Below are positions 8,511-16,754 of a DNA stretch of 52,935 bases, piece after piece. The stretch covers positions 1 through 52,935 of the forward strand of contig JAFPZK010000031.1 in assembly GCA_017417315.1 (NCBI GenBank), in the 5' to 3' direction. The stretch comes from Bacteroidales bacterium. GTDB taxonomy: Bacteria; Bacteroidota; Bacteroidia; Bacteroidales; UBA3824. The translations under genes and the position numbers were made by a program. How positions within the stretch are numbered: position 1 is the stretch's first letter; each line of letters begins with the position of its first letter. Below the pieces are notes generated by a model that saw only the letters and a list, made by a program, of their open reading frames with translations, ran no database searches and was not told the DNA's origin.

Positions 8511-8687
8511 CTACAAATTAAAAATGCCTAAACCGTTTGTTGAGGCTCCACCGTCTGAATTTGTCGGTACGCCGCCGCTTGCGCTCAAAAGCGGTGCTTC
8601 CCAATTCAACTCATAAACCTCAAAATCAGGTTTAACGTACTTTTTTTTCGTCGGTGTACTAACGACTTCTTCAATTCTGTTTGCCAT
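8511..8687 (-). CDS. 58-residue peptide with KKYVKPxFEVYEL motif, upstream of the fimbrillin-like gene
   Basis: ATG at 8687 to TAG at 8511 encodes a short protein beginning MANRIEEVVSTPTKKKYVKP, then DFEVYELNWEAPLL and a Gly/Ser/Asn-rich tail ending GLGIFNL. Short peptides with a basic run, Y-x-K-P and an E-V-x-x-L stretch are common in Bacteroidales near surface-protein genes and are usually left hypothetical. There is no signal peptide or cysteine. It lies 21 bases before the lipoprotein gene on the same strand, so an operon is likely. Its role could be a small secreted, modified or regulatory peptide; none of these is shown by the sequence. Confidence 0.7.
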   Translation of the reverse strand: MANRIEEVVSTPTKKKYVKPDFEVYELNWEAPLLSASGGVPTNSDGGASTNGLGIFNL

Positions 8688-8726
8688 TTTTTTAAAGAAT
8701 TAAATTGTTAAAAATTTACAAAATAA

Positions 8727-8774
8727 AAAAATCCCTCGCAGACAGCATTTTCTTACTGTCCGCAAGGGATTTTT
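8727..8774 (-). terminator. Hairpin with T-run inside the putative leader of the peptide/fimbrillin operon
   Basis: Arms 8731-8745 and 8756-8770 pair over 15 positions with two mismatches, extended by A/T runs, around a ten-base loop. On the minus strand it is followed by TTTTTT, as in a factor-independent terminator. It lies between the likely promoter (8792-8785) and the start codon (8687), so it may be an attenuator or a 5' stabilising hairpin. Confidence 0.5.
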
Positions 8775-8784
8775 ACTTATATCT

Positions 8785-8862
8785 TAAAAATACGGGAAGT
8801 GAGTTTTACCCCCCCCGTAAAGTATTCTGTACTTTTATTGTATTTTGAGTTACTTTAATCAT
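8785..8862 (-). promoter_or_regulatory. Promoter-like element B, related to element A at 185-246
   Basis: Read on the minus strand: an 18-codon frame beginning MIKVTQ (from 8862) and ending RGG-stop (8806), TTTAC (8821-8817), eight G, GTAAA (8809-8805), ACTTCC (8800-8795), two bases, then TATTTTTA (8792-8785), one base off the TAnnTTTG box. The order and spacing from ACTTCC to the -7 box equal those of element A. The predicted start is near 8778, just before the hairpin. Confidence 0.4.
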
Positions 8863-8965
8863 AGTCATCTCTGTTATTAACGCGGCAAAATAACTGTAAA
8901 AAATGTTAAAAAACAAAAAATAGATATTAATTTTAGGTTAAGTCAGATTTTTTGGGGAATTTTTT

Positions 8966-9024
8966 TGACGTGAAAACGTACTTTTTCTCAAAAAAAAAGT
9001 GAGAAAAAGTACGTTTTCACGTCA
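8966..9024. repeat. Perfect 25-bp inverted repeat before the DUF234-type ATPase
   Basis: Arms 8966-8990 and 9000-9024 are exact reverse complements separated by nine bases (eight A and a G). The right arm covers the -33 region of the ATPase promoter (-7 box 9033-9040). It could be an operator, a cruciform or a hairpin substrate. The equally long palindrome at 42066-42127 has the same position relative to another ATPase but a different sequence. Confidence 0.85.
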
Positions 9025-9032
9025 TTTTTTTA

Positions 9033-9040
9033 TAATTTTG
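9033..9040 (+). promoter_or_regulatory. -7 promoter box of the DUF234-type ATPase
   Basis: TAATTTTG matches TAnnTTTG, nine bases after the palindrome. Predicted transcript start near 9047, leader about 17 bases. Confidence 0.55.
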
Positions 9041-9063
9041 TCAGCACAAAAAACTGATATTTT

Positions 9064-10506
9064 ATGAAAAATCAAATAGTTATAGGTAGAGAACGGGAAT
9101 TTTCACAATTAAAAGCGTGTTTAGATTCCGACAGATCGGAACTCGTCATCATCTTCGGACGTAGACGTGTAGGAAAAACATTTCTTATTGACGAGTTTTT
9201 CAAAAAACAATACGATTTCACGTACACAGGCGGACACAATCTCGAACAAAGAATACAACTAAGAAACTTCGCAAAGGCGTTAAAAAAATTTTCACAAGAA
9301 AAAACCACACGAAAATTTAACGATTGGTTCGAGGCTTTTGATGCATTGGAAGATTATCTTTCATGTATGCCGGAAAACAGAAAAAAAACAATCTTCATTG
9401 ACGAAATGCCGTGGATAGATTCTTTTCGGTCTGATTTTACAGCCGCATTTGAAAATTTTTGGAACTCATGGGCGGCACGCCGTCGCGACATAGTTTTCAT
9501 CGCAAGCGGCTCGGCAACCTCATGGATGGTTGATAACCTGATTGAAAATCAAGGAGGACTTCACGCAAGGATAACTTGTCAAATTTATTTGCGACCGTTT
9601 ACATTATACGAAACAGAAAAATATCTCAAAAGCAGAGGTTGTCATTGGGATAGATTTCAAATCGCACAATGTTATATGTCGTTCGGCGGAATACCGTTTT
9701 ATCTGAGTTTGATTGACGTAAAAAAAAGCCTTGCGCAAAATATTGATTCTTTATGTTTTGCACGCGGAGGCGCACTCGCATTAGAGTTTAACGAACTCTA
9801 CAACGCACTATTTACCCACGCCGAAAATTACGTGAGAGTAGTAAAACTTTTAGCACAAAAACGCTACGGAATGACAAACAGCGCAATAGCCTTAGAATCA
9901 GGCATTGAGGGAGGAAGACTGACAAAAATTCTCAATAATCTTCAACGCTGCGATTTTATAATGAAGTTCAAATATTACGGAAAAAAAACACAGAACAGCA
10001 TTTACAAACTCACGGATTTTTATACTTTATTCTACTTAAAATACATTGAACCTAACAAAGATTCTTTCAACGAACAATGGTGGAGCAATAATTTAAATTC
10101 TCATAGCGTTGAGGCTTGGCAAGGTCTAACTTTTGAACTGCTATGTTTAATGCACATTCGTCAAATCCGTAACGCATTAAATATCGGCGGTATAGCCTTT
10201 GATATTTCGGCATGGTTTGACAAAGCAGACAAAAAAACAGGAACATCAGGCTCGCAAATTGACCTCATCATAGAACGCGCCGACAGAATAATACATTTAT
10301 GCGAAATGAAATTTTCGCAAGGGCAGTTCAAAATTTCGTCCGATTACGAAATGAAACTAAGAAACCGCATGGAATTATTCAAAGAAAAAACCGGGACGAA
10401 TAGAACTCTCATAAATACATTTATAACGACTTTCGGCATAGCGGACGGCATACATTCTTCTATAGTTAACGGTGAGGTTACACTAAACGGATTATTCGGG
10501 GAATAA
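9064..10506 (+). CDS. Archaeal-type P-loop ATPase with DUF234 nuclease-like tail
   Basis: A 480-residue protein. The Walker A motif is FGRRRVGKTF (31-40) and Walker B is IFIDEMPWID (110-119); a sensor-like FIASGS follows. The C-terminal third has the PD-(D/E)XK signature of DUF234: an Asp in SQIDLII followed by CEMKF. Proteins of this class are highly multicopy in Bacteroidetes and archaea, and their role is not settled; selfish or conflict functions have been proposed. The gene starts 39 bases after a perfect palindrome and lies 73 bases upstream of the nSTAND1 gene on the same strand. A paralogous class member (DUF4143 tail) lies at 42156. Confidence 0.88.
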   Translation: MKNQIVIGREREFSQLKACLDSDRSELVIIFGRRRVGKTFLIDEFFKKQYDFTYTGGHNLEQRIQLRNFAKALKKFSQEKTTRKFNDWFEAFDALEDYLSCMPENRKKTIFIDEMPWIDSFRSDFTAAFENFWNSWAARRRDIVFIASGSATSWMVDNLIENQGGLHARITCQIYLRPFTLYETEKYLKSRGCHWDRFQIAQCYMSFGGIPFYLSLIDVKKSLAQNIDSLCFARGGALALEFNELYNALFTHAENYVRVVKLLAQKRYGMTNSAIALESGIEGGRLTKILNNLQRCDFIMKFKYYGKKTQNSIYKLTDFYTLFYLKYIEPNKDSFNEQWWSNNLNSHSVEAWQGLTFELLCLMHIRQIRNALNIGGIAFDISAWFDKADKKTGTSGSQIDLIIERADRIIHLCEMKFSQGQFKISSDYEMKLRNRMELFKEKTGTNRTLINTFITTFGIADGIHSSIVNGEVTLNGLFGE

Positions 10507-10579
10507 TTCTTTGGCATTTTTTTTGTTAATGTCAACTTAAAACTACAAAATTCAAAGGAAAATCAAAAAAAATTAAATT

Positions 10580-13500
10580 ATGACAGCGCGGGTTTGTCCA
10601 TATCCGGGGTTAAGACCGTTTACCGAGGAAGAAAGTATTTTCTTCAAAGGGCGGGATTTGCATATACGTCAGATTGTAAAATTGTTGGAAGAAAACAAAA
10701 TGGCGTTTATCACCGGTGCTTCCGGCGACGGCAAATCAAGTATGGTTTATGCCGGCGTCGTTCCGTATATCCGTGCGGGTTTTTTCAAAGCAGAATTTAA
10801 TAATTGGATTATTGCCGACTTTAAACCGCAAAAAAATCCGCTCGAAAGCCTTTCTAACGCTTTTGCAAAACAAATAGACTGCGATGAAAGCGTTTGTATG
10901 AGTCAGTTAAAACAAGGCTTTTCAGCGTTGACCGACCTTTACAAAAATTCATCGTGCTACACGAAAGACTCTAACTCGGGCAAAAATCTTTTAATCATTG
11001 CCGACCAGTTTGAGGAAATTTTCACTAACATAGAAAACTTCAATCAAGGCAAACCCTCTAACGAATCGTATACAGCGATAAATTTACTTTTGGAAACAAT
11101 AAGAATTTCCATAACGGAGAAACTGCCTGTTTACGTGATTTTTACGATGCGAAGCGATTTTATTTCGCAATGCACCGTCTTTAAAAACCTACCCGAATAT
11201 ATCGCTTATTCGCAGTTTTTTGTGCCTCAGTTAAAACGCACCGAAATTCGTCAGGTTATAGAAGAACCGGCAATTTTAGCGGGCGGAAAAGTATCTTCAC
11301 GCCTTACCGAGGTTATTATCAACAACCTTAATTCGGGTTTTGACCAGTTGCCGGTTTTGCAGCACGCGCTAAATCTTTTGTGGAGAATTGCAAACAACGG
11401 CGAAGATGTTATGGACTTGATTCACTTAGCAAAAATAGCGGGCATTTCAAGTGAAGTTTTAAGTCCGGAAGACAAAGGCGAATTTGACCGTTGGTTCAAC
11501 AATTTGCCCGAATATCAGAAAAAATACTACGAAAAAACCGATTTGAACAACGTTTTGAACGCTCATGCAGGCATTTTGTACGAATCGGCTTACGATTATT
11601 TTCTCGAAAATTCTGACTGGGCTGAAAAAAATATCTCGGTCGGCGAGTCAAAGGAAATAATAGAAATCGTCTTTAAATCCCTGACAAAGGTTGACAACAA
11701 CCGCCCCGTCAGAAACCGTTGCACGTTGAAGGAAATTACGGGCATTATCAACCGTGACAACGTTACTAACGCTACTGTATGCGGTGTAATCAACATTTTC
11801 CGCACACCTGACAACTCGCTTATAAAGCCGTTTCTTGACCCCGAAAAAACCGAAACACAATATCTTTCGGGCGATACGGTTTTGGACGTTACACACGAGG
11901 CGTTAATCAGAAACTGGAAAATGCTTTCGGAATGGGACACTCAGGAGGCGGCAGATATGAAAGATTATCACGACTTTAACTCGCAAATGCAACTGTGGAT
12001 AAAAAGCGAGAAAAATCCGTCGTATCTGTTAAATTCAGGAAACTACACTTACTTCAACCAATGGTTTAATAGAAGTAATCCAAATCCTTATCTGTTTGTT
12101 AAATACGACAGTTCAAAACTTCCGGCACGTCAAAAATTGAAAAATGCGCAGTTCCGTTATGAAAACTACGTTGACTTTCTTGAAAGTTCATTTATGGCTA
12201 TTCAGGCTAAGGCTAAGGCGGCAAGACGCAGAATAAGGTTTATCATTTACGGTATGTTGATTTTTATTGCGACCTTGTCAGTCTTTACATCTTGGGCGTT
12301 AAATGAAAAAAACAACGCCGAAGAGCAAAAAGTTGAAGCCGAAAAGCAAAAAAAATACGCACAAGACCAGCAGGCAATTGCGGTTGAACAACAAAGAGCC
12401 GCCGAAAGAGCCAACAAAATAGCCTCTCAACAAAGAGACACGGCTGAATTAAGGGCGTTTCAGGCACTTGAAGCGCAGAAAAAAGCCGAATACGCAAGTT
12501 ATATCGCCGAAAAAAACCGCCGCACTGCCGTTGAAGAGCGTTTGAGGGCTGATTCCAATTATCAAAAAATGTTGGAACAAAAGTTGATTTCTGACGCTTT
12601 GGGCGACTCTCTGAAAGGCACAATTGAGGAAAACGACCGCGTTCAGCGCGAAAAAGATAAAATCAACAATATGGCAAAGGCTAACATGCTTGCCATGAAA
12701 GCCAAAAATCAGTATAAGGACAAAAAAATGAACCTCAATCTGATTTTGACCGCTGACAGTTATTACAACCTCAACGATCAGTCGGAAAACACTCCGGAAT
12801 TTTATGATGCAGTATTGTTTGCGCTCGAAGAAAACAATCTTATCCAACCAATGAAGACCTCTTCGCAGAAAATTATGGGGTTTTCAATTGACGAAGACAA
12901 TCAAATCATTTGTTTAACTGAGAAGGGACAAATCATTGGATATAAGTTAGATGGAGAAAAAACAAAAGAAACTAAACTCAGCAAAGGCGAGGACAGTAAG
13001 TTTTCTGTCAGAAAGGCTTGTTTCGCCAATGCGGAAAATTTAGTTTATTCTACTTCTGACAAAAATACGTACTACGTCAACACCAAAACCGGTGAAAAAA
13101 TAAAGTTGTCTTCACAAGGCGACTATATAAAAGCAGTTTCGGTTTCAACGGATAAAAAACTTTTGGTTTTAGCTTACGAAATGGGAAAAGTAGTTGTCTT
13201 AAACTATACTGACCCTGATTCTCATGTAATTAAGACTATAAATTTAAAGACAAAGTTGTCAGATGTAAATTGTGCATTGAATAATTCCGAAGTGTATATA
13301 CTTACTGACAAAGGTTCTTTAATAAAATGGAATATTAAAAACGGCACGCAGAAGACAGTGTTCTCACAATCAGGCAGTAAGGCGACTAATATGGTTACAA
13401 TTCCGAACAAACGTCAACTTGCGATATGTTTTGATAACGGAGAAATCCAAGTTGTTGATACTAAGACTGATACGCAAGCATATCACATTGCGGGCAGTTA

Positions 13501-13819
13501 TTCTGGTTTACAAAATGTTGTTTATAATATACATTCAGGGCTTTTGGCGGTTTCGGGGGTTGACAACCGTATAACAATCATCGACACCAAAGACGAAACA
13601 GCAAAACGTCTTGTTATAGAACAACATTCCTTGAACCGTCAGCCGGTAGTTTGTATGGGTTTTGCCTCCGATGATATTCTGTACGTTTTGACCGCAGACA
13701 ATATTCTAAGGTATTTTTATATGGACATACAAAAATATATGCAAAAAGTCAAAAGTACTCAGGGCATTATGTTCTTAAATGACCAAAAACTAAAAGTGTT
13801 CTTAGGAGAAGAATTTTAG
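10580..13819 (+). CDS. nSTAND1 NTPase with transmembrane helix, coiled coil and beta-propeller
   Basis: A 1079-residue protein. PYPGLRPF (7-14) is the hallmark start of the nSTAND1 domain; Walker A is GASGDGKSS (46-54) and Walker B LLIIADQFEE (137-146). A single membrane helix lies near 551-573 (FIIYGMLIFIATLSVFTSWA), followed by a Gln/Glu/Lys/Ala-rich coiled coil to about 690 and then WD40-like repeats (about 760-1060) without strong WD signatures. STAND NTPases are signalling switches; bacterial members include antiphage sensors. The propeller would be the sensor. The next gene, 33 bases on, encodes a SpoIIE phosphatase and probably shares the transcript. The membrane helix between the NTPase and sensor suggests a transmembrane receptor; the ligand is unknown. 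Confidence 0.88.
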   Translation: MTARVCPYPGLRPFTEEESIFFKGRDLHIRQIVKLLEENKMAFITGASGDGKSSMVYAGVVPYIRAGFFKAEFNNWIIADFKPQKNPLESLSNAFAKQIDCDESVCMSQLKQGFSALTDLYKNSSCYTKDSNSGKNLLIIADQFEEIFTNIENFNQGKPSNESYTAINLLLETIRISITEKLPVYVIFTMRSDFISQCTVFKNLPEYIAYSQFFVPQLKRTEIRQVIEEPAILAGGKVSSRLTEVIINNLNSGFDQLPVLQHALNLLWRIANNGEDVMDLIHLAKIAGISSEVLSPEDKGEFDRWFNNLPEYQKKYYEKTDLNNVLNAHAGILYESAYDYFLENSDWAEKNISVGESKEIIEIVFKSLTKVDNNRPVRNRCTLKEITGIINRDNVTNATVCGVINIFRTPDNSLIKPFLDPEKTETQYLSGDTVLDVTHEALIRNWKMLSEWDTQEAADMKDYHDFNSQMQLWIKSEKNPSYLLNSGNYTYFNQWFNRSNPNPYLFVKYDSSKLPARQKLKNAQFRYENYVDFLESSFMAIQAKAKAARRRIRFIIYGMLIFIATLSVFTSWALNEKNNAEEQKVEAEKQKKYAQDQQAIAVEQQRAAERANKIASQQRDTAELRAFQALEAQKKAEYASYIAEKNRRTAVEERLRADSNYQKMLEQKLISDALGDSLKGTIEENDRVQREKDKINNMAKANMLAMKAKNQYKDKKMNLNLILTADSYYNLNDQSENTPEFYDAVLFALEENNLIQPMKTSSQKIMGFSIDEDNQIICLTEKGQIIGYKLDGEKTKETKLSKGEDSKFSVRKACFANAENLVYSTSDKNTYYVNTKTGEKIKLSSQGDYIKAVSVSTDKKLLVLAYEMGKVVVLNYTDPDSHVIKTINLKTKLSDVNCALNNSEVYILTDKGSLIKWNIKNGTQKTVFSQSGSKATNMVTIPNKRQLAICFDNGEIQVVDTKTDTQAYHIAGSYSGLQNVVYNIHSGLLAVSGVDNRITIIDTKDETAKRLVIEQHSLNRQPVVCMGFASDDILYVLTADNILRYFYMDIQKYMQKVKSTQGIMFLNDQKLKVFLGEEF

Positions 13820-13852
13820 AAAATAAAATTATTGTTTACAAAAATAATCATT

Positions 13853-14998
13853 ATGTTAACAATTGTATTTATATGCTTGTCAGTAGTTTTATTGGTACTC
13901 GTTGTAATAATGCAAGTTACGATGAGCCGCAGAATTGCGCGTGCAAACGAAAAAATAGAAAATAATTATAAAACCGAGATAAAAAATTTTGAGGCGGACA
14001 TAGACCGTCTCAACTACTTGTTGCAAGAAAAAAAAGCACCGGAAGTCTCAACCTCAGCCTCAGTTTCAGAACAAAAAAGACTGCCTGAGAATTTCATAAT
14101 CGAGCAAAAAAAACTCGAAAAAGACAAAGAAGAAATTGTCCTTAAAAACAAAAAACTTTGGGAAATGTCGCTTTTGATTCAAAAGGAGAAAAACCACATT
14201 CAACTTCTTAAAAACGACATCGAAAACAAACACAAAAATATTACGGATTCGATAGTTTATGCTAAAAGGATTCAGGACGCGGTTTTGCCGCCGACGGAAG
14301 TTTTAAAAGAAAGTTTAAGTGATTTTTTCTTGTTTTGGTTGCCGAAAGAGACGGTTTCAGGCGATTTTTATTGGATGAAGCGTCAGGGTGATTTGTTGGT
14401 TTTTACGGTTGCCGATTGTACGGGACACGGCGTTCCGGGTGCGTTTATGAGTATGCTCGGCACAACGTTTCTGAACGAAGTCTGCACAAACCTCAACGAA
14501 AACACTCAGCCCGCAGAAATTCTCGAAACTATGCGGCAACTTGTCATAACAACCTTAAAACAAGACAACTCCTCCCCTCTTGAACCCAAAGACGGAATGG
14601 ATATGTCGCTGTGTATTTTAAACGTCAAAACCAAAAATTTAAAGTTTTCAGGCGCAAACAATCCCATGTACCTTGTCCGCAGAGACGAACTTACGGAATA
14701 CAAGGCGGTAAAAAATCCGATAGGGCTGTATCCGAGAATGAAACCGTTTGAAACTCAGGAATTTCAAGCGGAAGACGGGGACTTTATTTATATGTTTTCT
14801 GACGGTTTTGCCGACCAGTTTAACGGCGAGACGGGCAAAAAAGTAAGTTACGGACGGCTCAAAAACCTTTTGGTAGAAATCAACAACGAAACGCACGAAT
14901 CAGAAAAACAAAAAGCAAAACTTCTTGATTTCATAACCTCTTGGCGCGGAAGTTTCGCACAAATGGACGATATTTTAATCGGAGGGTACAGAATTTAG
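13853..14998 (+). CDS. Membrane-anchored SpoIIE-family protein phosphatase
   Basis: The frame opens at a TTG (13832), but the ATG at 13853 gives a clean membrane helix (residues 2-24, IVFICLSVVLLVLVVIMQV), so I use it. A coiled coil (about 30-135) leads to SIVYAKRIQDAVLPP, the usual linker of Bacteroidetes SpoIIE proteins. The PP2C-like domain has VSGDFYW and DCTGHGVPGAFMSMLG, with the metal-binding aspartates, and ends FAQMDDILIGGYRI. Role: Ser/Thr dephosphorylation, usually of an anti-sigma antagonist or SiaC-type protein. It follows the nSTAND1 gene closely. A second SpoIIE protein is at 22420. It overlaps the convergent Rpn gene by four bases. Confidence 0.9.
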   Translation: MLTIVFICLSVVLLVLVVIMQVTMSRRIARANEKIENNYKTEIKNFEADIDRLNYLLQEKKAPEVSTSASVSEQKRLPENFIIEQKKLEKDKEEIVLKNKKLWEMSLLIQKEKNHIQLLKNDIENKHKNITDSIVYAKRIQDAVLPPTEVLKESLSDFFLFWLPKETVSGDFYWMKRQGDLLVFTVADCTGHGVPGAFMSMLGTTFLNEVCTNLNENTQPAEILETMRQLVITTLKQDNSSPLEPKDGMDMSLCILNVKTKNLKFSGANNPMYLVRRDELTEYKAVKNPIGLYPRMKPFETQEFQAEDGDFIYMFSDGFADQFNGETGKKVSYGRLKNLLVEINNETHESEKQKAKLLDFITSWRGSFAQMDDILIGGYRI

Positions 14999-15906
14999 AA
15001 TTCCTTCAATTTCTCGACTTCTTCAACGGAAAGTTTTGAAATTTTTGCTGCCAACTCAACAGACATACCCTCTTTAAGCATTGCGATTGCCGTTTCTTTA
15101 CGGCTTTTTGCAATGCCGAGTTGTTCGCCTTCCGCACGTCCTTCCGCACGTCCCGCACCAAATCCGTCATAATACCCTTCGTAACGGCTCGAATCGTCAA
15201 GACTCATCGCTAAACTAAGTCCTTCCAAATAACGCCTATAAATTTGACGGTCTTCTTTACTGAGTGAATCTACGCGGAGAACATTTCGCGCCTCTTCTAA
15301 ACCCTGAGCCGTAAATGTGTCAGGGATTTCACCCGTTTTCAAAAATGAAATCCATTGTTTCAAAGGGGTCGTAACTTCATCATCAAACTTGTTGACACGC
15401 AAAATATAATATTCCGGGAAAATGCCCGCAACTTCGTCAACGCCAAATTTTGATTTTTGTGCAGGAGAAAGTTTAAGTTCATCGTCGGCATTGAACATAT
15501 TTTTGAAAACCGTAGTGCCGTGATAAGCGTACCCCTTACCTTGTCCCAAACTAAAATATACTATATTAATGGAAAAGACTTTCGGCAAAGTTTTGTATGC
15601 CTCGCCGATTTTCATATAATCGGTAATAATTTTTGATGCACCGAAAGCCATACGTTGAAAAAAATCCAACTCGTGGTCATTTTGAACTTCAATCAAGAAT
15701 TTCTCCTGTTTTTCGTCCTCAACCAACAAATCAACACGGTTGAATTTTTGATTTTCTTCTTCCTGATTGCTTTCACTTTCGAGTATTTTGTTTATCTTTA
15801 TTTGGCGGTCTAAAAGCACACTCAAAAAGCCCTCTAACACAACATGGCTATTTTTGTTGCGCAAAAGGCGTTTTATCATCCAATCAAAACGAATATAATT
15901 TCCCAT
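14995..15906 (-). CDS. Rpn/PD-(D/E)XK nuclease-family protein (transposase-like)
   Basis: The frame is open from 15969, but a TATTTTTG promoter box at 15940-15933 and the usual MGNYIRFDWMIKRLLRNK start support the ATG at 15906. The 303-residue protein has the nuclease core: VVLEGFLSVLL, then RVDLLVED and FLIEVQND (Asp and E-x-Q, a variant of the E-x-K triad), then FFQRMAFGASKIITDYM. The C-terminus has the GRAEGRAEG repeat, coded by a 12-base tandem repeat, and a small helical domain. Rpn proteins promote recA-independent recombination; many Bacteroidetes copies are multicopy and unexplored. It overlaps the SpoIIE gene tail to tail. Confidence 0.85.
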   Translation of the reverse strand: MGNYIRFDWMIKRLLRNKNSHVVLEGFLSVLLDRQIKINKILESESNQEEENQKFNRVDLLVEDEKQEKFLIEVQNDHELDFFQRMAFGASKIITDYMKIGEAYKTLPKVFSINIVYFSLGQGKGYAYHGTTVFKNMFNADDELKLSPAQKSKFGVDEVAGIFPEYYILRVNKFDDEVTTPLKQWISFLKTGEIPDTFTAQGLEEARNVLRVDSLSKEDRQIYRRYLEGLSLAMSLDDSSRYEGYYDGFGAGRAEGRAEGEQLGIAKSRKETAIAMLKEGMSVELAAKISKLSVEEVEKLKEF

Positions 15907-15932
15907 GACGATTCGTAAAAAAATGTTTGTCG

Positions 15933-15962
15933 CAAAAATAATCATTTTTTTTAAATTGCAAA
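15933..15962 (-). promoter_or_regulatory. Promoter of the Rpn-like gene
   Basis: On the minus strand TTTG (15962-15959), 18 bases, TATTTTTG (15940-15933). The transcript start falls near 15926, so the upstream in-frame codons cannot be used and 15906 is the start. Confidence 0.55.
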
Positions 15963-15978
15963 AAAACAAAAAAAATTA

Positions 15979-15986
15979 TACCTTTG
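15979..15986 (+). promoter_or_regulatory. -7 promoter box of lspA
   Basis: TACCTTTG, 16 bases before the lspA ATG, predicts a very short leader. It is divergent from the Rpn promoter. Confidence 0.6.
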
Positions 15987-16002
15987 CCGAAAATTATAAA
16001 AA

Positions 16003-16674
16003 ATGAACTCATTAGTAAAAAAATCAGTCATAATTATATTATTGGTCGTAATAGTTGACCAAATAGTAAAAATCTGGGTAAAAACCCACATGTTTATCGG
16101 CGAAAGCAGTTTTCAACACTGGGGTTGGCCGATGCAATGGTTTCAACTCGCATTTACCGAAAATCCCGGAATGGCTTTCGGCTGGGGACTGCCCGGTGAA
16201 TGGGGAAAAATTTTTCTTTCTGTTTTCAGAATCCTCGCTATCGGCGGTATGATTTATCTACTAAGATGGCTTATTAAATATAAAGAACCGAAAATAGGTT
16301 TAATCGTCTGCGGCTCGCTGATTTTGGCAGGCGCAATCGGAAATATGATTGATTGTATGTTTTACGGCGTGATTTTTTCTTCCACGGGTTATGCAGCAAA
16401 CACGGTCGCTGAATTTATGCCCGCAGGCGGCGGTTATGCACCGTTTCTGCAAGGTAAAGTCGTTGATATGCTCTATTTTCCGATGATTGACACCGTTTTG
16501 CCCGAATGGGTACCGTTTTGGGGCGGAAAAAACTTCGTCTTCTTCTCCCCTATTTTCAACATTGCAGACTCTGCCGTAACCGTCGGCGTGGCTCTTTTGC
16601 TGATTTTCCAGAAAAGATTTCAAATTAAAGAACTCGCAAAAGAAAAAGACGAAAAAGAAGAAAAAATTGCATAA
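16003..16674 (+). CDS. lspA: Lipoprotein signal peptidase (signal peptidase II)
   Basis: A 223-residue inner-membrane aspartyl protease that cleaves signal peptides before the lipidated Cys of prolipoproteins. Visible: a first membrane helix with VIVDQIVKIWVK, FTENPGMAFGW, a GNMIDCM segment, and the two catalytic-Asp regions VVDMLYF (about 157) and FNIADSAVTVG (about 188). It is longer than the E. coli enzyme because of loop insertions and a charged C-terminal tail, as is usual in this phylum. The window encodes several lipoproteins that would need it (7482, 17042, 52342, 3739). It has its own promoter. Confidence 0.95.
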   Translation: MNSLVKKSVIIILLVVIVDQIVKIWVKTHMFIGESSFQHWGWPMQWFQLAFTENPGMAFGWGLPGEWGKIFLSVFRILAIGGMIYLLRWLIKYKEPKIGLIVCGSLILAGAIGNMIDCMFYGVIFSSTGYAANTVAEFMPAGGGYAPFLQGKVVDMLYFPMIDTVLPEWVPFWGGKNFVFFSPIFNIADSAVTVGVALLLIFQKRFQIKELAKEKDEKEEKIA

Positions 16675-16754
16675 AAAATACAAAAAAAATTTTTCGGATA
16701 TAAAACATTGTTTATATTAGCAGTGTTAAAAAATTACAAACAAATTATAAACAA

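Larger units (their letters stand above)
8688..9063. other. 376-base divergent intergenic region
   Basis: This region between the 58-residue peptide gene (minus) and the DUF234-type ATPase (plus) holds no larger gene. It contains a terminator-like hairpin (8727-8774), a promoter-like element with a run of eight C on the plus strand (8809-8816), an 18-codon frame on the minus strand (8862-8806), and a perfect palindrome (8966-9024). About 8870-8960 shows only AT-rich sequence. Confidence 0.7.

Noticed and set aside
8966..9024. Invertible promoter flanked by inverted repeats
   Set aside because: The spacer is nine bases and holds no promoter, so inversion would change nothing. The same applies to 42066-42127.
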